A stretch of 64,000 bases of DNA from Eulemur rufifrons (taxonomy: Eukaryota; Chordata; Mammalia; Primates; Lemuridae): the NCBI RefSeq assembly GCF_041146395.1, contig NC_090990.1:50451501-50515500 (forward strand), read 5' to 3'. Shown piece after piece: positions 23,030 through 33,290 of this stretch. Within the stretch, counting starts at the first letter, position 1. Every line of letters starts with the position of its first letter. Made by a program: the position numbers and the translations under genes. The notes below the pieces were generated by a model. The model ran no database searches. It was not told the DNA's origin and was given only the letters and a program-made list of their open reading frames with translations.

Positions 23030-23345
23030 CTAATCCAATGAATGTGTATTGAATGCCTACATCATACCAAATCGTATGCCAGATTCCAGGGTTACATAGA
23101 TGCACAAGACTTGATCTTTGCTTAAATGCCTCACAGATGTGGGGAGGAGACAGACAGGAAAATGGGAATTGCAATACAGGATGAGCAGAGCAATGACAGG
23201 GTAAGCATAGGGAACCGCAGAGCCGGGGCGAGGACCACTCACAGAAGGGAAGGCTCCTCTGAGGAGGAGATGCCTGAGCAGAGTCCCAGACTGTGAAAGA
23301 GTTAGGCACTTAAAGAGAAGAAGAAAAGTATTCGTGTCCAGAGAC
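23030..23345 (-). repeat. L2 LINE, antisense (first of three in a row)
   Basis: Starts at the L2 3' side (AATGTGTATTGAATGCCTAC, GATTCCAGGGTTACATAGAT) and runs to ACCACTCACAGAAGGGAAGG and GAGGAGATGCCTGAGCAGAG. Confidence 0.7.
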
Positions 23346-23464
23346 ACAGCAACAAGAGTGCATGCTGTGCTCAGGGAATAGTCATAGGACATAGAAACAA
23401 GACTGCATGTGAAAAGGAAACCAGATAAAACATTCATATAGAGTATTTGGTTCCTCAAATCACT

Positions 23465-23870
23465 TTCATATCAGTGGTTCATTTAATCAACAGTCCTTTA
23501 GCATTTTGGAGTTCCTACTCTTTGAGAGCCAAGTTGGTGAGTCCTGCAGAGCATATAAGGGAAGGGTTCAGAACTGGATCCTGCCACCAGCAGGTCACAG
23601 ATTTATTAGTGGAGATAATATGTGTTCATGTGAATTATAATATGAGGATACAAAAAAAAGCACCATGGGAGGTTAGAGGAGAGAGCATTCTCAGCTAAGA
23701 GGATGGCGTCCTTTGGAGAAGGTGGCATTTAACCTTTCATGGGCAGGTGATATTTAGTGTGGGGGGAGCTTCCTTGACAGAGAATGGCCTGAGTAATGGC
23801 TGGAAAGGGGAAGCACATGTTCAAGGAAAAAGAAGTGATCAAGTTTGGCCTTGGAAAAGTATGGGTCAGC
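23465..23870 (-). repeat. L2 LINE, antisense (second of three)
   Basis: Restarts at a 3'-like end (GTTCATTTAATCAACAGTCC) and runs through GAAGGTGGCATTTAACCTTT, GGAGCTTCCTTGACAGAGAA to CACATGTTCAAGGAAAAAGA. Confidence 0.6.
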
Positions 23871-23877
23871 TCCGTCC

Positions 23878-24235
23878 CTCATTCACTCATCTGTTCATTC
23901 TTCCATTTAATAAGTATTTACTGAGTGCTTGGCATATAAACCATCATCCTAGGTGCCAGGGCTCAAGTAGCTAACAAGTTGTTCCCTGCCCACATAAAGT
24001 TTACATTAATCTAAGGAGTCATCTATTCAACACTAATTAGTGCCTATTTTAATTACAGTTTTAAAGTGCTACATAGGAGAAGCACAAGATGCATTTGAGC
24101 ACAAGGCTAGTCAGTGGCTTGTGATGAAGTGTCAGGTAGGGAGCAATTCTAACAGATAAGCTGGAAAATGTGTGTTGAGGCTAGCGAGCAAAGGACTTTG
24201 AATGCCAAGGTAAGGAGTTTGGAATTTAATCCTTA
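23878..24235 (-). repeat. L2 LINE, antisense (third of three)
   Basis: CTCATTCACTCATCTGTTC, TAATAAGTATTTACTGAGTG, CCTAGGTGCCAGGGCTCAAG, then AAGGTAAGGAGTTTGGAATT. Confidence 0.7.
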
Positions 24236-24274
24236 ATTTTCCTGAAAAACATCCCTTGGTATGAGTTCAGGTGT

Positions 24275-24490
24275 TACCAGCAGACAATATAGTGGAAAGA
24301 CATGCACTTTGGATTCAGAAAGACAGCTTTGAATCCTGGCCATGCCAGTTATAAACCATTTGCTTCAGCATGTTTCTTAACCTCTCTGAGCTTCAGTTTT
24401 CTTATTCTTAAAATGAGATGATAATACTCCCAATGGAAGCTAAGATGTACTTAACACAGTGCCTAGCAGAATAAAACAATCATTGGTTGA
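24275..24490 (+). repeat. MIR SINE, sense
   Basis: AATATAGTGGAAAGACATGC, TTTGAATCCTGGCCATGCCA, TCTTAACCTCTCTGAGCTTC, ACTTAACACAGTGCCTAGCA. Confidence 0.8.
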
Positions 24491-24509
24491 TCATTTCCCT
24501 TCTCTTATC

Positions 24510-24610
24510 ACATATGGAAATGGCATGCCACTGAGAGTTTAAAAGTATCTTACTAGGGTCACTCAGCTAGTAAATTAGTGGTAGATGTAGACCCTGCCCA
24601 TAGATACTGC
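24510..24610 (-). repeat. MIR SINE core, antisense
   Basis: TTACTAGGGTCACTCAGCTA then GTAAATTAGTGGTAGATGTA. A short fragment. Confidence 0.5.
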
Positions 24611-25009
24611 AGCTCAAAGGTATGATTACCTAAAAGCTAGATTACCCCTAAGGGTCAGAAATTGATTTGGAGCCCTTAGAAACCCAGGGAAATAATTTTG
24701 TGGCCCCACCAGTAGGAAGACCCTTCCTTAGCATCAAACTTTGCAGGCCACTCTCTAGCATTTGGAATTTGGCTTCTTTCTCTGCTTTACCTGTGCAAGG
24801 GAATTCACAGAAGAGTAAAAAACATAGATTTACAGGCCTCATTCCAGATATACTGAAATAGACTCTTCAGGGATGAGGGAAGGAAATTAATAGCTCCCCA
24901 AATGAGTCTGATGCTTGTCCGTGTTTAAGAACCACTGGCCTAGGGTCCCACTCTCTTGCTAATTACTACTATCCTGTTGCTCCTCAGTGGGGCAGAGAGT
25001 CCTTAATAC

Positions 25010-25185
25010 AAGTGGTTCTGAAAATGTGGTCCCCAGACCAGCGGCACCTGGGAACTTGTTAGAAATGTCAACTCTCAAGCCCACCCCAGGCCTACTGAAT
25101 CAGAACCTCCGGGGGTAGCATCCAGCAATGTGTTTTAATAAGCCCTCTGGGTGATTCTGATGTACCCTAAGGTTTGAGGGCACTG
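25010..25185 (+). mobile_element. MER5A-like hAT MITE with 8-bp target duplication
   Basis: Reads AGTGGTTCTGAAAATGTGGT, ACCTGGGAACTTGTTAGAAA, CAGGCCTACTGAATCAGAAC, TTTTAATAAGCCCTCTGGGT and ends GGTTTGAGGGCACTG. CTTAATAC (25002-25009) and CTCAATAC (25186-25193) flank it, matching at 7 of 8 positions. The ends are inverted repeats, as in hAT elements. Confidence 0.9.
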
Positions 25186-25424
25186 CTCAATACTATTCCT
25201 GAGCGGTTCTCCAGCAGTGCACTGGGAATCGGAAGAGTCTGGCAGAAGTTCTGCAAAGCATGGAAAAGATGGTGAGAACAGCAAAATTGAGGGGATGGAG
25301 GGCAGAGAAAGAAAAGGAAAGAAGAAAAAATGAGGGGCCCCAGTATTAGGGGAACATGGATTGGTTTGCTTGTTTCATTTAACCCCTGACATCAGCAGGC
25401 TTGTTATTTAATATGATGTTCCTC

Positions 25425-25600
25425 CATGAAACATCTGCTCCCTAAATTGAGCAAGCTGGATTACTACTCCTGGTGGCTGTATGACCTTTGGCAGGTGACT
25501 TCACCTCTCTCGGTCTCAGTTTCCTGAGGTGCAAACAATGTGAGGTTGAACTGATGGATTGCTAAGGATTCCTCTGGCTATAACTTTCTATATAGTGCTG
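25425..25600 (+). repeat. MIR/MIR3 SINE, sense
   Basis: GGTGGCTGTATGACCTTTGG, CACCTCTCTCGGTCTCAGTT, then GGATTGCTAAGGATTCCTCT, the last phrase typical of a MIR3 3' end. Confidence 0.65.
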
Positions 25601-25959
25601 CCCAAAGGATGGGCATTCAGAGTGATGCCCAAGCAAGCGTCTCCTCTTCTGAGGGCTTCTTGGAACAGCAAAACCCAAAACACAGGGGCTGGTTAGGGAT
25701 CTGGAATAAACAACTTCCTTCCTGGAGAGCCGGAGCATCCTGAGGCTGTGCAGAGGGAAATTCCAGGCCATCTGGGTGTGAGAGAATTGCAGTCATCTAC
25801 CCGCGTTACAGGAGCCTGCCTTCCGGAGATAGCATTATGTCACTGGAGAGCTTATTATGACCTGGAAAACTCCTCAGTAACAATGGGGGACAGTACAGGG
25901 GGTACAAGGTGGGGAGAAGTAATATACGGACTCAGTCCTTCTTTTCTCTGTCTCCACAG

Positions 25960-26009
25960 GAGGTCCCCAGCTGCTAGTCAGCCTCCTGTCTCCAGAGTCA
26001 ACCTACAAG
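25960..26009 (+). CDS. PDE4B: PDE4B coding exon, UCR1-UCR2 linker (50 bp)
   Basis: Acceptor TTCTCTGTCTCCACAG, donor GTAGGC at 26010. The first G completes Lys, then the exon reads RSPAASQPPVSRVNLQ and ends with one base of the next codon (expected Glu of the following UCR2 exon, which is not in the window). This is the serine/proline-rich linker between UCR1 and UCR2. Human PDE4B as I remember it has Pro where this sequence has Leu (CTA at 26004-26006), a one-base difference. This is the last long-form-specific exon. Short isoforms such as PDE4B2 start from promoters further downstream. Confidence 0.95.
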
Positions 26010-29000
26010 GTAGGCCATGTCATAAGGTCTATCTCAATGAATCGGAATAATAAATGTGCCTCTTATTCCAAACCATTTTTAGAATAATAACATTTGTTTG
26101 CATATTGTGGCTCTCAAAAGGATTTCTCTTGGCGACTTTTTTCAAAGACATACTGGAGCTTTACTTTACTCAATATAAACCCAATTAAAAGCAGTATTAA
26201 ATAGTTTGCCCATTGCATGCTCAGGCTTTCAGAATGTGATAAATGTGTGGTAATGCTGCTTCCCAGAAGAGGAGCCGGAGGAGAGCTGTATTGATAGCGC
26301 AACTGGACCTCAGCTTGCTGGCCTCAGTGAACTCCGGGAGAGCTAACCTCAAAGACCCTGAGGTGCCCCACATTGGCCTGAGGGCCCTCAAGGGTATGTT
26401 AGTGGTTTTCCTCTTAGCATCAACTATAGATCCCACTTGAATTTACATCCTTTCCAGGTGTGAAACCAAAGGCTCTTTCCAGGTCACAAATCATTTCTTT
26501 TGGAGATCATCCAACTTTGTTCCTCAAAGGTGTTTTCGTAAGAACCTAATTTCTCATCTTGCAGTACAGTGCCTCTGCTTCTCAGGTAGCTTTGAGAGCT
26601 GCAGAGAGGAAGGGCCACCTTGAAGGAAAACCATGGAGATATGTTGAACAGAAATTTGTCTTGAAATAAAATGCAACCGGTTAGATGACATTTTTAAAGT
26701 CCGAATGGAGTTTTTCTCCCTGAATCTGTTCCCCTGTGTTGTAGTAGTAGATCTGAGAAAAACCACAAGAGAAAAAAATTAAGATGAACTCATACTGAGA
26801 TCACCTAACATCTTACATTGCCTTGTACACTTTCCTATTTTCAGTGGTGCTATTCCCTTCACTGTATACTTGTTATCTTCCTTACTTGGATGTTGTGTTC
26901 TCTTGCTAGTATCGTGACCATAAGTATAATGGAAGCATTACAAAAGCCCAGTATCTAAAAGAAGGGAACAAAGGCAGCAGATCCTATTGGCTCATTGGCT
27001 TCTGAAGTGTTTATAATACATGCTTTTAAAAATATTTTATAAGAGAAAGATTAAGAACAAGAATAAAAGTGAAAGAAAGATATTAAGTAAAGGTGAGTTT
27101 ACTCTACAGCCCTATGATATGAAGTACAAAGAAGTGATTAATACTATCTCTATGGACTACAAAAACCTGGAGTGCAGCGTGTACTATTTCCTTTGGAAGT
27201 TTTACAAAAAGAAACAAAATAGAGTGTTTTAACATATAACTGGTGTTACATACTTGGAGATCAAAGGAGGTAGTTTTGAAACCCCTATTATTTCATCATA
27301 TTGGCTTAACAGTGAGGCGATGTTGCTCACATTTCTGTTAGCCAAATTTACTAAGGTGCTTTTGACATCAACTTGAATACTAAGACTATGTTTTCTCTTG
27401 TAATAAATATGACAAACATTAGGAGAATATGTGATATGTATGGTTCTATAAATTAACTCCCTAGCCAAAAATGTGTTTAGGAAGATCACTTTGTGATTAT
27501 TGGCACAGTAACTACAGCTTGGCAGCTAGAGATTCTTTTGATAAATTCTTTTAAAACAATGGAGCAAAGAAATGACAATACCACTTAGGCAATTTGTTTT
27601 CATCTGCCTTTGTGACAAACTACAAAAATCCTGGCTTTTCATTGGGAAGAGAATGTAGTGATACCAATTATTACGTAATTACAGGTTTCAAAATCTCCTT
27701 AACGTTTAACCACAGTTAGAAAGGGAAGGAGGAGACACACATCCCGTGTTTTGTTCTTATTATCAGCTTAAATAAGTCAGGCAGATTTTTCCTGTTATTT
27801 TAATATTTATCAGCATATGACAAAGAGGTGCGTTTAAATAGAAACTTTAAAGGGGAATGAAAAATAAATGGCTCAGAGCAAACAGAATTGAGAACTATAA
27901 TGCTGCTTTAAAATACAATTTTTCATGATAGTAAGATCAGGTTTTCATTTTGTCAATACTGAAGTTGAACTCATATGTTTCCATTGAAATCTCAGTTAAA
28001 AGGTACGAGAAATTCACGATAATTTAAACAGATTTGGAAACAATCCAGTTTGTTAAGAAACACTGAGTGACTTAGATAACTAACTCTATTCTTATATAGA
28101 AGCAAGTTTGAGAGAGAAAGAATCAAATCTTCTTAAAAAGCTTCTCTTTTTTTTTTTTTTTTTTGACCATATAAATGAAGGAAATGCAATTCATTTTAAA
28201 AGCTAATTGTCAGAAACCATGGTCAAATTGGTACACTTACTCTAGCACATTGATCATTAACTGAAATAGTCAATGGGGAAATCAAAGGAAATCTCTCAAT
28301 CTGAAATACCTTTTTTCTCATTGTTGAACCAAAGTTATCCTCAGCTCTCATGGCTGAACACAAATTTCCTTCTTTTGCAAAGACATCTTATTTTTTTTAA
28401 TTGGCATAATTGCTGCTTTTATTTTTGCTATGGTAACAATTTAATTCTAGGATATACTTTAATCTGTATCTTATATGTCTCTTCCATCGGAGATTAAGCT
28501 CCTGAAGACAGGAGTTGTGCCTTATTGATCTCTATTATTCATGGTGGTTTAGCATAATTATTTTTACATAGTAGGAACACAGTAAGTGAATTGACCAGGA
28601 GAACGATGTAGAATTTCGTGACTTTATCTGAGGAAAATGCTGATAAAATAAAAAATTAATAAGGAGCCAATATTTTTTATCTCTATGCCTATGAAAGTAT
28701 TTAAATTTTTTCTTTTATATTTAAAAAAATCCATATTGCATTGAAATTAGAAGAGATCTGAAACACACTCTATAACTGCTTACATATGTTAGTGTGCTCT
28801 TAAATAGGTTTTGAATAAAAAGAGTGAAATCTAAGAAGCTGGCATTTTGCACTCTGAATAGGAGAGCCAGAGGAAAGCAGTGGAGAATTTTAAGCCTGGA
28901 ACAACGTGGAAGCCATATGCTCCCAGGTTGAGGAGAAAGACGCAGTGAATCCTCCCGGGGGGATTAAAAATGCCAGTGCTGTAGAATTTAATGAGCATCT

Positions 29001-29530
29001 CAATTTGTATCACATTTTGCCTTTTCACAAGCATGAATTTTAAGCTTTCTCTATATGCTGCTCAAGGATTAAAACAGAAGGGGAAAAAAAAATAGAATAA
29101 GAAAGAAAACTCCCAAACGAGGCAGAATCTTGAATTCTGTCACCTGTACATATTCAAAATGGAAAATTGAAGTAATTCTCAGGACTTCAGACCCCAAAAC
29201 TATATTCAACAACAAGAAAAAATCAAATAATTGAGGGAAACTGGGGTGTGTGCAGCACATGTGTGTCGTAATTGTCTCTTTTTTCCCACTCTTTTGCTCT
29301 TTAGTAGTGATTACGGTATGTCATGACAAAAAGAATTTACTGAAAAAATCAAGTGTTCCCTGTCCGATACAAAATGATTCTTTGCTTTACAAAAGAATTA
29401 GAGAACTGGTCCCTTTAATGGCCAGCACCTGAGTCATATAAATGTGACTTGATGTGTAATAGTATGTCTCATACATACAATATTTTATGGGTCAAATTGG
29501 TTCATAAGGTGGGGTGTTCTCTACTCAATT
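26010..29530. other. Repeat-poor AT-rich intronic sequence
   Basis: About 3.5 kb after the last exon with no transposon I can name, apart from an 18-base T run at 28147-28164. ORFs are short and unlike known proteins. Confidence 0.5.
28147..28164. repeat. Poly(T) run, 18 bases
   Basis: Uninterrupted T run between CTTCTC and GACCATATAA. Confidence 0.95.
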
Positions 29531-29539
29531 TCTTGCTCT

Positions 29540-29885
29540 AAAATTTACCAATGAACTTACTGAGCAGGAACCTCACCGCTGGTAACAGATCAGATGTTAT
29601 GAAGAACAAGCCAAAGGTCCATGGGTCATCAGAAAGGAAAGCGAACCACGTCACCACGGTGACTGGGGAATTGCCTGGAGGACTTGAGGCCAAATTGCTG
29701 CAGACACGAAGTCTATCCCAGCCTGAGTATCCATCCACAGCCTCGGTTTATGGTGGTTTCAACACTAGTCAATTAGAAAGCGTTTCAAGAAAAGTCTGTG
29801 TCTGGAGAAATAGGATAAGGCAGGACAGGGCTTTCCAGTCGAGTCTGAAACAGGTTGGCCTAAGTGAGAAACAGATTTAATTAAA
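29540..29885. other. CpG-retaining repeat-free block with open frame
   Basis: A 109-codon frame is open on + (29551-29880), along with several CpGs in about 340 bp and the inverted repeat GTCACC-AC-GGTGAC at 29650-29663. No protein family is recognised and no splice pair is evident. A conserved regulatory element is as likely as coding sequence. Confidence 0.35.
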
Positions 29886-30444
29886 GTTTCCCAGTGCTCA
29901 TGGGAGCCCGTTTCTTTTAATATGTATCCAGGCCATTCAGGGGAGGAAATGGCTTTTTGCCAGTTTATAAAACACAAAAAGAGGCTTTCTCTTAGGAAGC
30001 CTATTTCTCCATATGGGTTCCTCCCGTATCTTCCCTTGATTATGACTATCCTTCTGGTGAGTCCTGTGGGTGTACCAGATGCAGGGTCTGTTCAAGTAGT
30101 GGACAAGAGGCTCAGTGAGTTATCTTTGATTCTAAGGAATTCAGAAAGTCATGACATTGGTTCAGTTCTCATTCTTTGCCAGACCTTCCAAGGTCTGGGA
30201 TGAGAGAGGGACCATGGGTGCACTGGTGAAGGGCTCTCTGAGAACCACAGCAATGGCCTGGGAGCTACTCTGTGTCAGCTGACTGGAAGTGAAGCCCGGC
30301 ATAAGCAGAACCTTTGCTTGGTTTCTACATTAAGCAAGAACTGTCCTGCAGGATTGCAACACTTATGGACAAATACGAATAAAATCAATCTGGTTACCAA
30401 AGGTTGTAACTATTCACCGTAAAGGAGGGTTTGGAGGGAATCAT

Positions 30445-30530
30445 TAAAAAAGAAAAAGAAAAAAGAAAAGAAAGAAAAAAACAGAAGAAAAGAAGAAAGA
30501 AAAGAAATGAAAGGAAAAAGAAAAAAATAG
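30445..30530. repeat. A-rich polypurine tract (GAAA/GAAAA)n-like
   Basis: About 85 bases almost only A and G on the + strand, with isolated C and T interruptions. Confidence 0.9.
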
Positions 30531-31150
30531 AAATATTGGTCTATGTTTTCTTCTGTACTCTGAATGCCGTGTAGACTGAATTATTGAGATAATTTTGTTT
30601 ATTATTTACCTTGAATGTTTAGACAGCCCACAAACAAAACTCTAGGGTAAATTAAATGCACCAGAAAAGCCTTCGTAATTTTGAGACTAATTCCCCAAAT
30701 TGTTGTTTTGGGAGAATTGCTTTTGTCTAAAATATTCCTCCTGTGAAAGTTTACCCAGAGTATCAACATTGAGCTGTTTATCTTGATTTGCAATTATTTC
30801 ATACATATCTAAAATTAAGTATAGGTAGTGGCAAAAACATTAACAAGTCAGCTAAAATGCGAAGAGTTAAAATGTTACCCTTCAGCAAACATTGCCAAAA
30901 ATAACACCCTTCTCATTATGACTATTTCACTGGTTCAAAATTAATTTCTACATTTAGCATAAATATTTCTTCGTATTAAATGGAACCATGAGAAACTGCA
31001 GCATCTGATCTCTCACTAGCTGCCTGAAGAGTTGAGTTCATTCCGTGTTGACTCCACTTCACGTTTTTGTACTGCTGAGAAACACCATCCACCCACCCCC
31101 CCTCTGAAAGTTGGAATCATGCATGTTAGTAAGTATTTCAGTTATGCTAT

Positions 31151-31158
31151 TGACGTCA
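31151..31158. promoter_or_regulatory. Perfect CRE palindrome (TGACGTCA)
   Basis: The full 8-base cAMP response element lies in GCTATTGACGTCAATGGAG, in sequence without a recognised repeat. CREB/ATF proteins bind this palindrome. Its position about 5.1 kb inside the intron after the last UCR1 exon of a cAMP-degrading enzyme fits possible feedback control, since intronic PDE4 promoters are known to be cAMP-inducible. The sequence shows only the motif; activity is inferred, and one chance match in a window this size is possible. Confidence 0.4.
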
Positions 31159-31616
31159 ATGGAGTCATTAAATAGATTGCTGGCCCTCCCAGAGGCAAAT
31201 CACTGCCAGGGACCTAGATACAGACACGTTTTTTACAAAGACAACCATCAGGTTTTGCTATAGCAGTAAGCCAGAGAAAGGGAAAAGTTTATACTGTAGC
31301 AGACCTATCTCCAAATACAATTTCTTTCTTTCTTTTGCATTTCAGTTCCGGCCTTTCTTTCTCTTTGGTTACAGTAGGCTCAGGCAGATACCCAGATAAT
31401 GTTGCCTGAATGTTTTGTGTGCAAAAACATCTCCTGTAATTGAGACCACAAAGGGAGGTACCCCACTTTTAGAAATGAGTCTCACCTTTTGCTCTACACA
31501 GCCCATCTTGATGTTTATTCAGTGGCATAAATTATCTAGGCAGATCCCTATTGTCTGCCAGTAAGGTTGTGTTTGATATATAGTTCCCTGAATAAACAAT
31601 CTCCTCCAAACACACA

Positions 31617-31642
31617 AATGCACGCACACACACGTGCACACA
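31617..31642. repeat. (CA)n-like simple repeat
   Basis: Degenerate CACACA/CACGCA run, alternating purine and pyrimidine. Confidence 0.75.
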
Positions 31643-31649
31643 ATTGTGT

Positions 31650-32060
31650 CCTTTCTGCCCCCTCTGCGTGGCTTGTAGCTGCAGCCCTTCATCTGTGAAT
31701 CAACCTTTATGCAGCTGGCACCAGGCTACCGCACCGGGCTCTGTAGCAAAGGGTGGAGGAGGAGGAGGCTGGGAAGAAAGATTCACTTCTCTCAGCTGCC
31801 TCGTCTGCGGCACTCCCACAGGAGGCCGTCCACGTGCTGTGTCCTCCCAAACCCCAGCTGCTGGCTGCCTCAAGCCTGGTCATGCAGCGCCCAGGCGTGT
31901 CACAGAGGGCCCTTGAGGAAACATCTGCCTCTTTCTGCGTATTCTTGACAGCTCTATCAACCTGGACAGCCCCAGGAGGCAGAGCCAAAGCTTTGCCTCA
32001 CACCTGGACTCTTTTACCTCCCCGGTTCAAAGTCAGGGAGCCATCGTCGGCAAACAGATT
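31650..32060. other. Locally GC-rich block with overlapping open frames
   Basis: Frames of 140, 93, 90 and 79 codons overlap on both strands around 31640-32175, as expected from a GC-rich patch with few stop codons. GGAGGAGGAGGAGG occurs near 31754. No family motif, CpG island or splice pair was found, so coding is not claimed. Confidence 0.4.
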
Positions 32061-32279
32061 TCTTCAAATCTGGTTGTCCGAATTTACCCTGTTGGCTTTA
32101 GAACCTATTTCCCTCTGTCATCCTTGTTGCTTTGCTCCCTGGATTCTCCCTTACTTAGCAGAAAGTATGGATTAATGTATAAATGCCAGACACCTGACCA
32201 CCTTTGGGAACCCCTTTTCGTTTGGAGACACAGGTCCGCCCCCTCCGCCACTGTTCCTGTTCACGGCTTTGAGTAGCAG

Positions 32280-33290
32280 CTTCACCATTCACCCTTTTGT
32301 CTCTCTCTTTACCTACCATGGCCAATCCCTTTGGTCTTTTCTCTGATCTTCCCCTCTTCTTTTCCCCCCACACTTCCTGTCCCTTAGTTCAGTGCTTCCT
32401 CATTCTGTACCTAACCATCAGGGTGGCCCTCCAACTTGGATTATTGTCCTCACTCTTTCCCCACTCTGGTACTAGAATTATTCCTGTAAAACCCAGTTGT
32501 GATTATATTATTTGCTAATTGAGCCATACTTGGCCTTTAAGATAAGACCCAAACTTCTTCCCAGGCATGCAAAGGCTTTCAGAGTTTTGCTCCCAACTCC
32601 TCACCTCCCACTTTACAGGGCCACCCCCATGCACAGCTGATGGCCGAGACACACCGAATGCACCATCCCTGAACTATGCCAGGATCTTCTTGCCTTCCTA
32701 CCCGCTGTTCCCTCTACCTGGGTTGCCCTTTCCCAAATATATCATTCACATATTCAGCTCAGGGATTTGTTTACATTGTTACTCTGAACAAATTCCTTAT
32801 ATCCTCTGATTCTTGGATTCTGGAGTCAGAATTAAAATAAATAGGTAGTCTCAATCCAGGGCCTGGCATATAGTATGTGCTTAGGAAACACTACTTCCTT
32901 GACCCATTCGCAGCTGGAAAGTGCCTTTTGCATCCTTCAAGATTCAGCATGTATGCCACCTTCTGGATATGCCTCCGCAACTCACTCAGAATTACTCTTA
33001 ATTATTATCTCAAAATCTCAGTTATTGCACTGTCATATTGTGCTGTAATTATTTAATTTTCTCCCCTTCCAAACTAGTAACATTCCGAGTTCAAAAAATT
33101 GGGATGGAAATTGTACCTACATCCTATGTTGGTTGCAAGGATTAAATATGTTAAAATATATAAAGCACTTAGAAAGGGCCAGTGTTAGCACTGGTATTAT
33201 TAGTGTTCTATAGCATGTCTCACATAGCACCTAGCACATAGCAGGTGGTCAATATGTGGTTGCTGAGAGCCTAGGTCTTCTGGTATCAGT
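32280..33290 (+). repeat. L2 LINE, sense, mosaic with a MIR end
   Basis: Follows L2 order: CTTCCCAGGCATGCAAAGGC, CCGCTGTTCCCTCTACCTGG, TTGCATCCTTCAAGATTCAG, then CTAGCACATAGCAGGTGGTC at the end. 33105-33195 (GGTTGCAAGGATTAAATATG, ATATAAAGCACTTAGAAAGG) looks like a MIR 3' part inserted near the L2 end. Confidence 0.6.

Larger units (their letters stand above)
17872..25959 (+). other. PDE4B: PDE4B intron, 8088 bp
   Basis: Donor GTAAGC at 17872, acceptor CTCTGTCTCCACAG ending at 25959, splitting a Lys codon after its second base. It is rich in L2 fragments (nested set 18840-19830, antisense run 23030-24235) and MIRs, plus a MER5A-like element with target duplication at 25002-25193. Confidence 0.93.
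29886..31600. other. Unassigned intronic sequence including a CRE
   Basis: Repeat-poor apart from the purine tract at 30445-30530. Contains the TGACGTCA palindrome at 31151. No gene seen. Confidence 0.5.

Noticed and set aside
25755..25764. GGGAAATTCC, an NF-kB consensus match about 200 bp before an exon
   Set aside because: The degenerate consensus is expected several times by chance in 64 kb; nothing else supports it.
31753..32175. 140-codon open frame on +, the longest in the window
   Set aside because: No recognisable domain, other frames on both strands are equally open in the same GC-rich patch, and there is no splice or start context.
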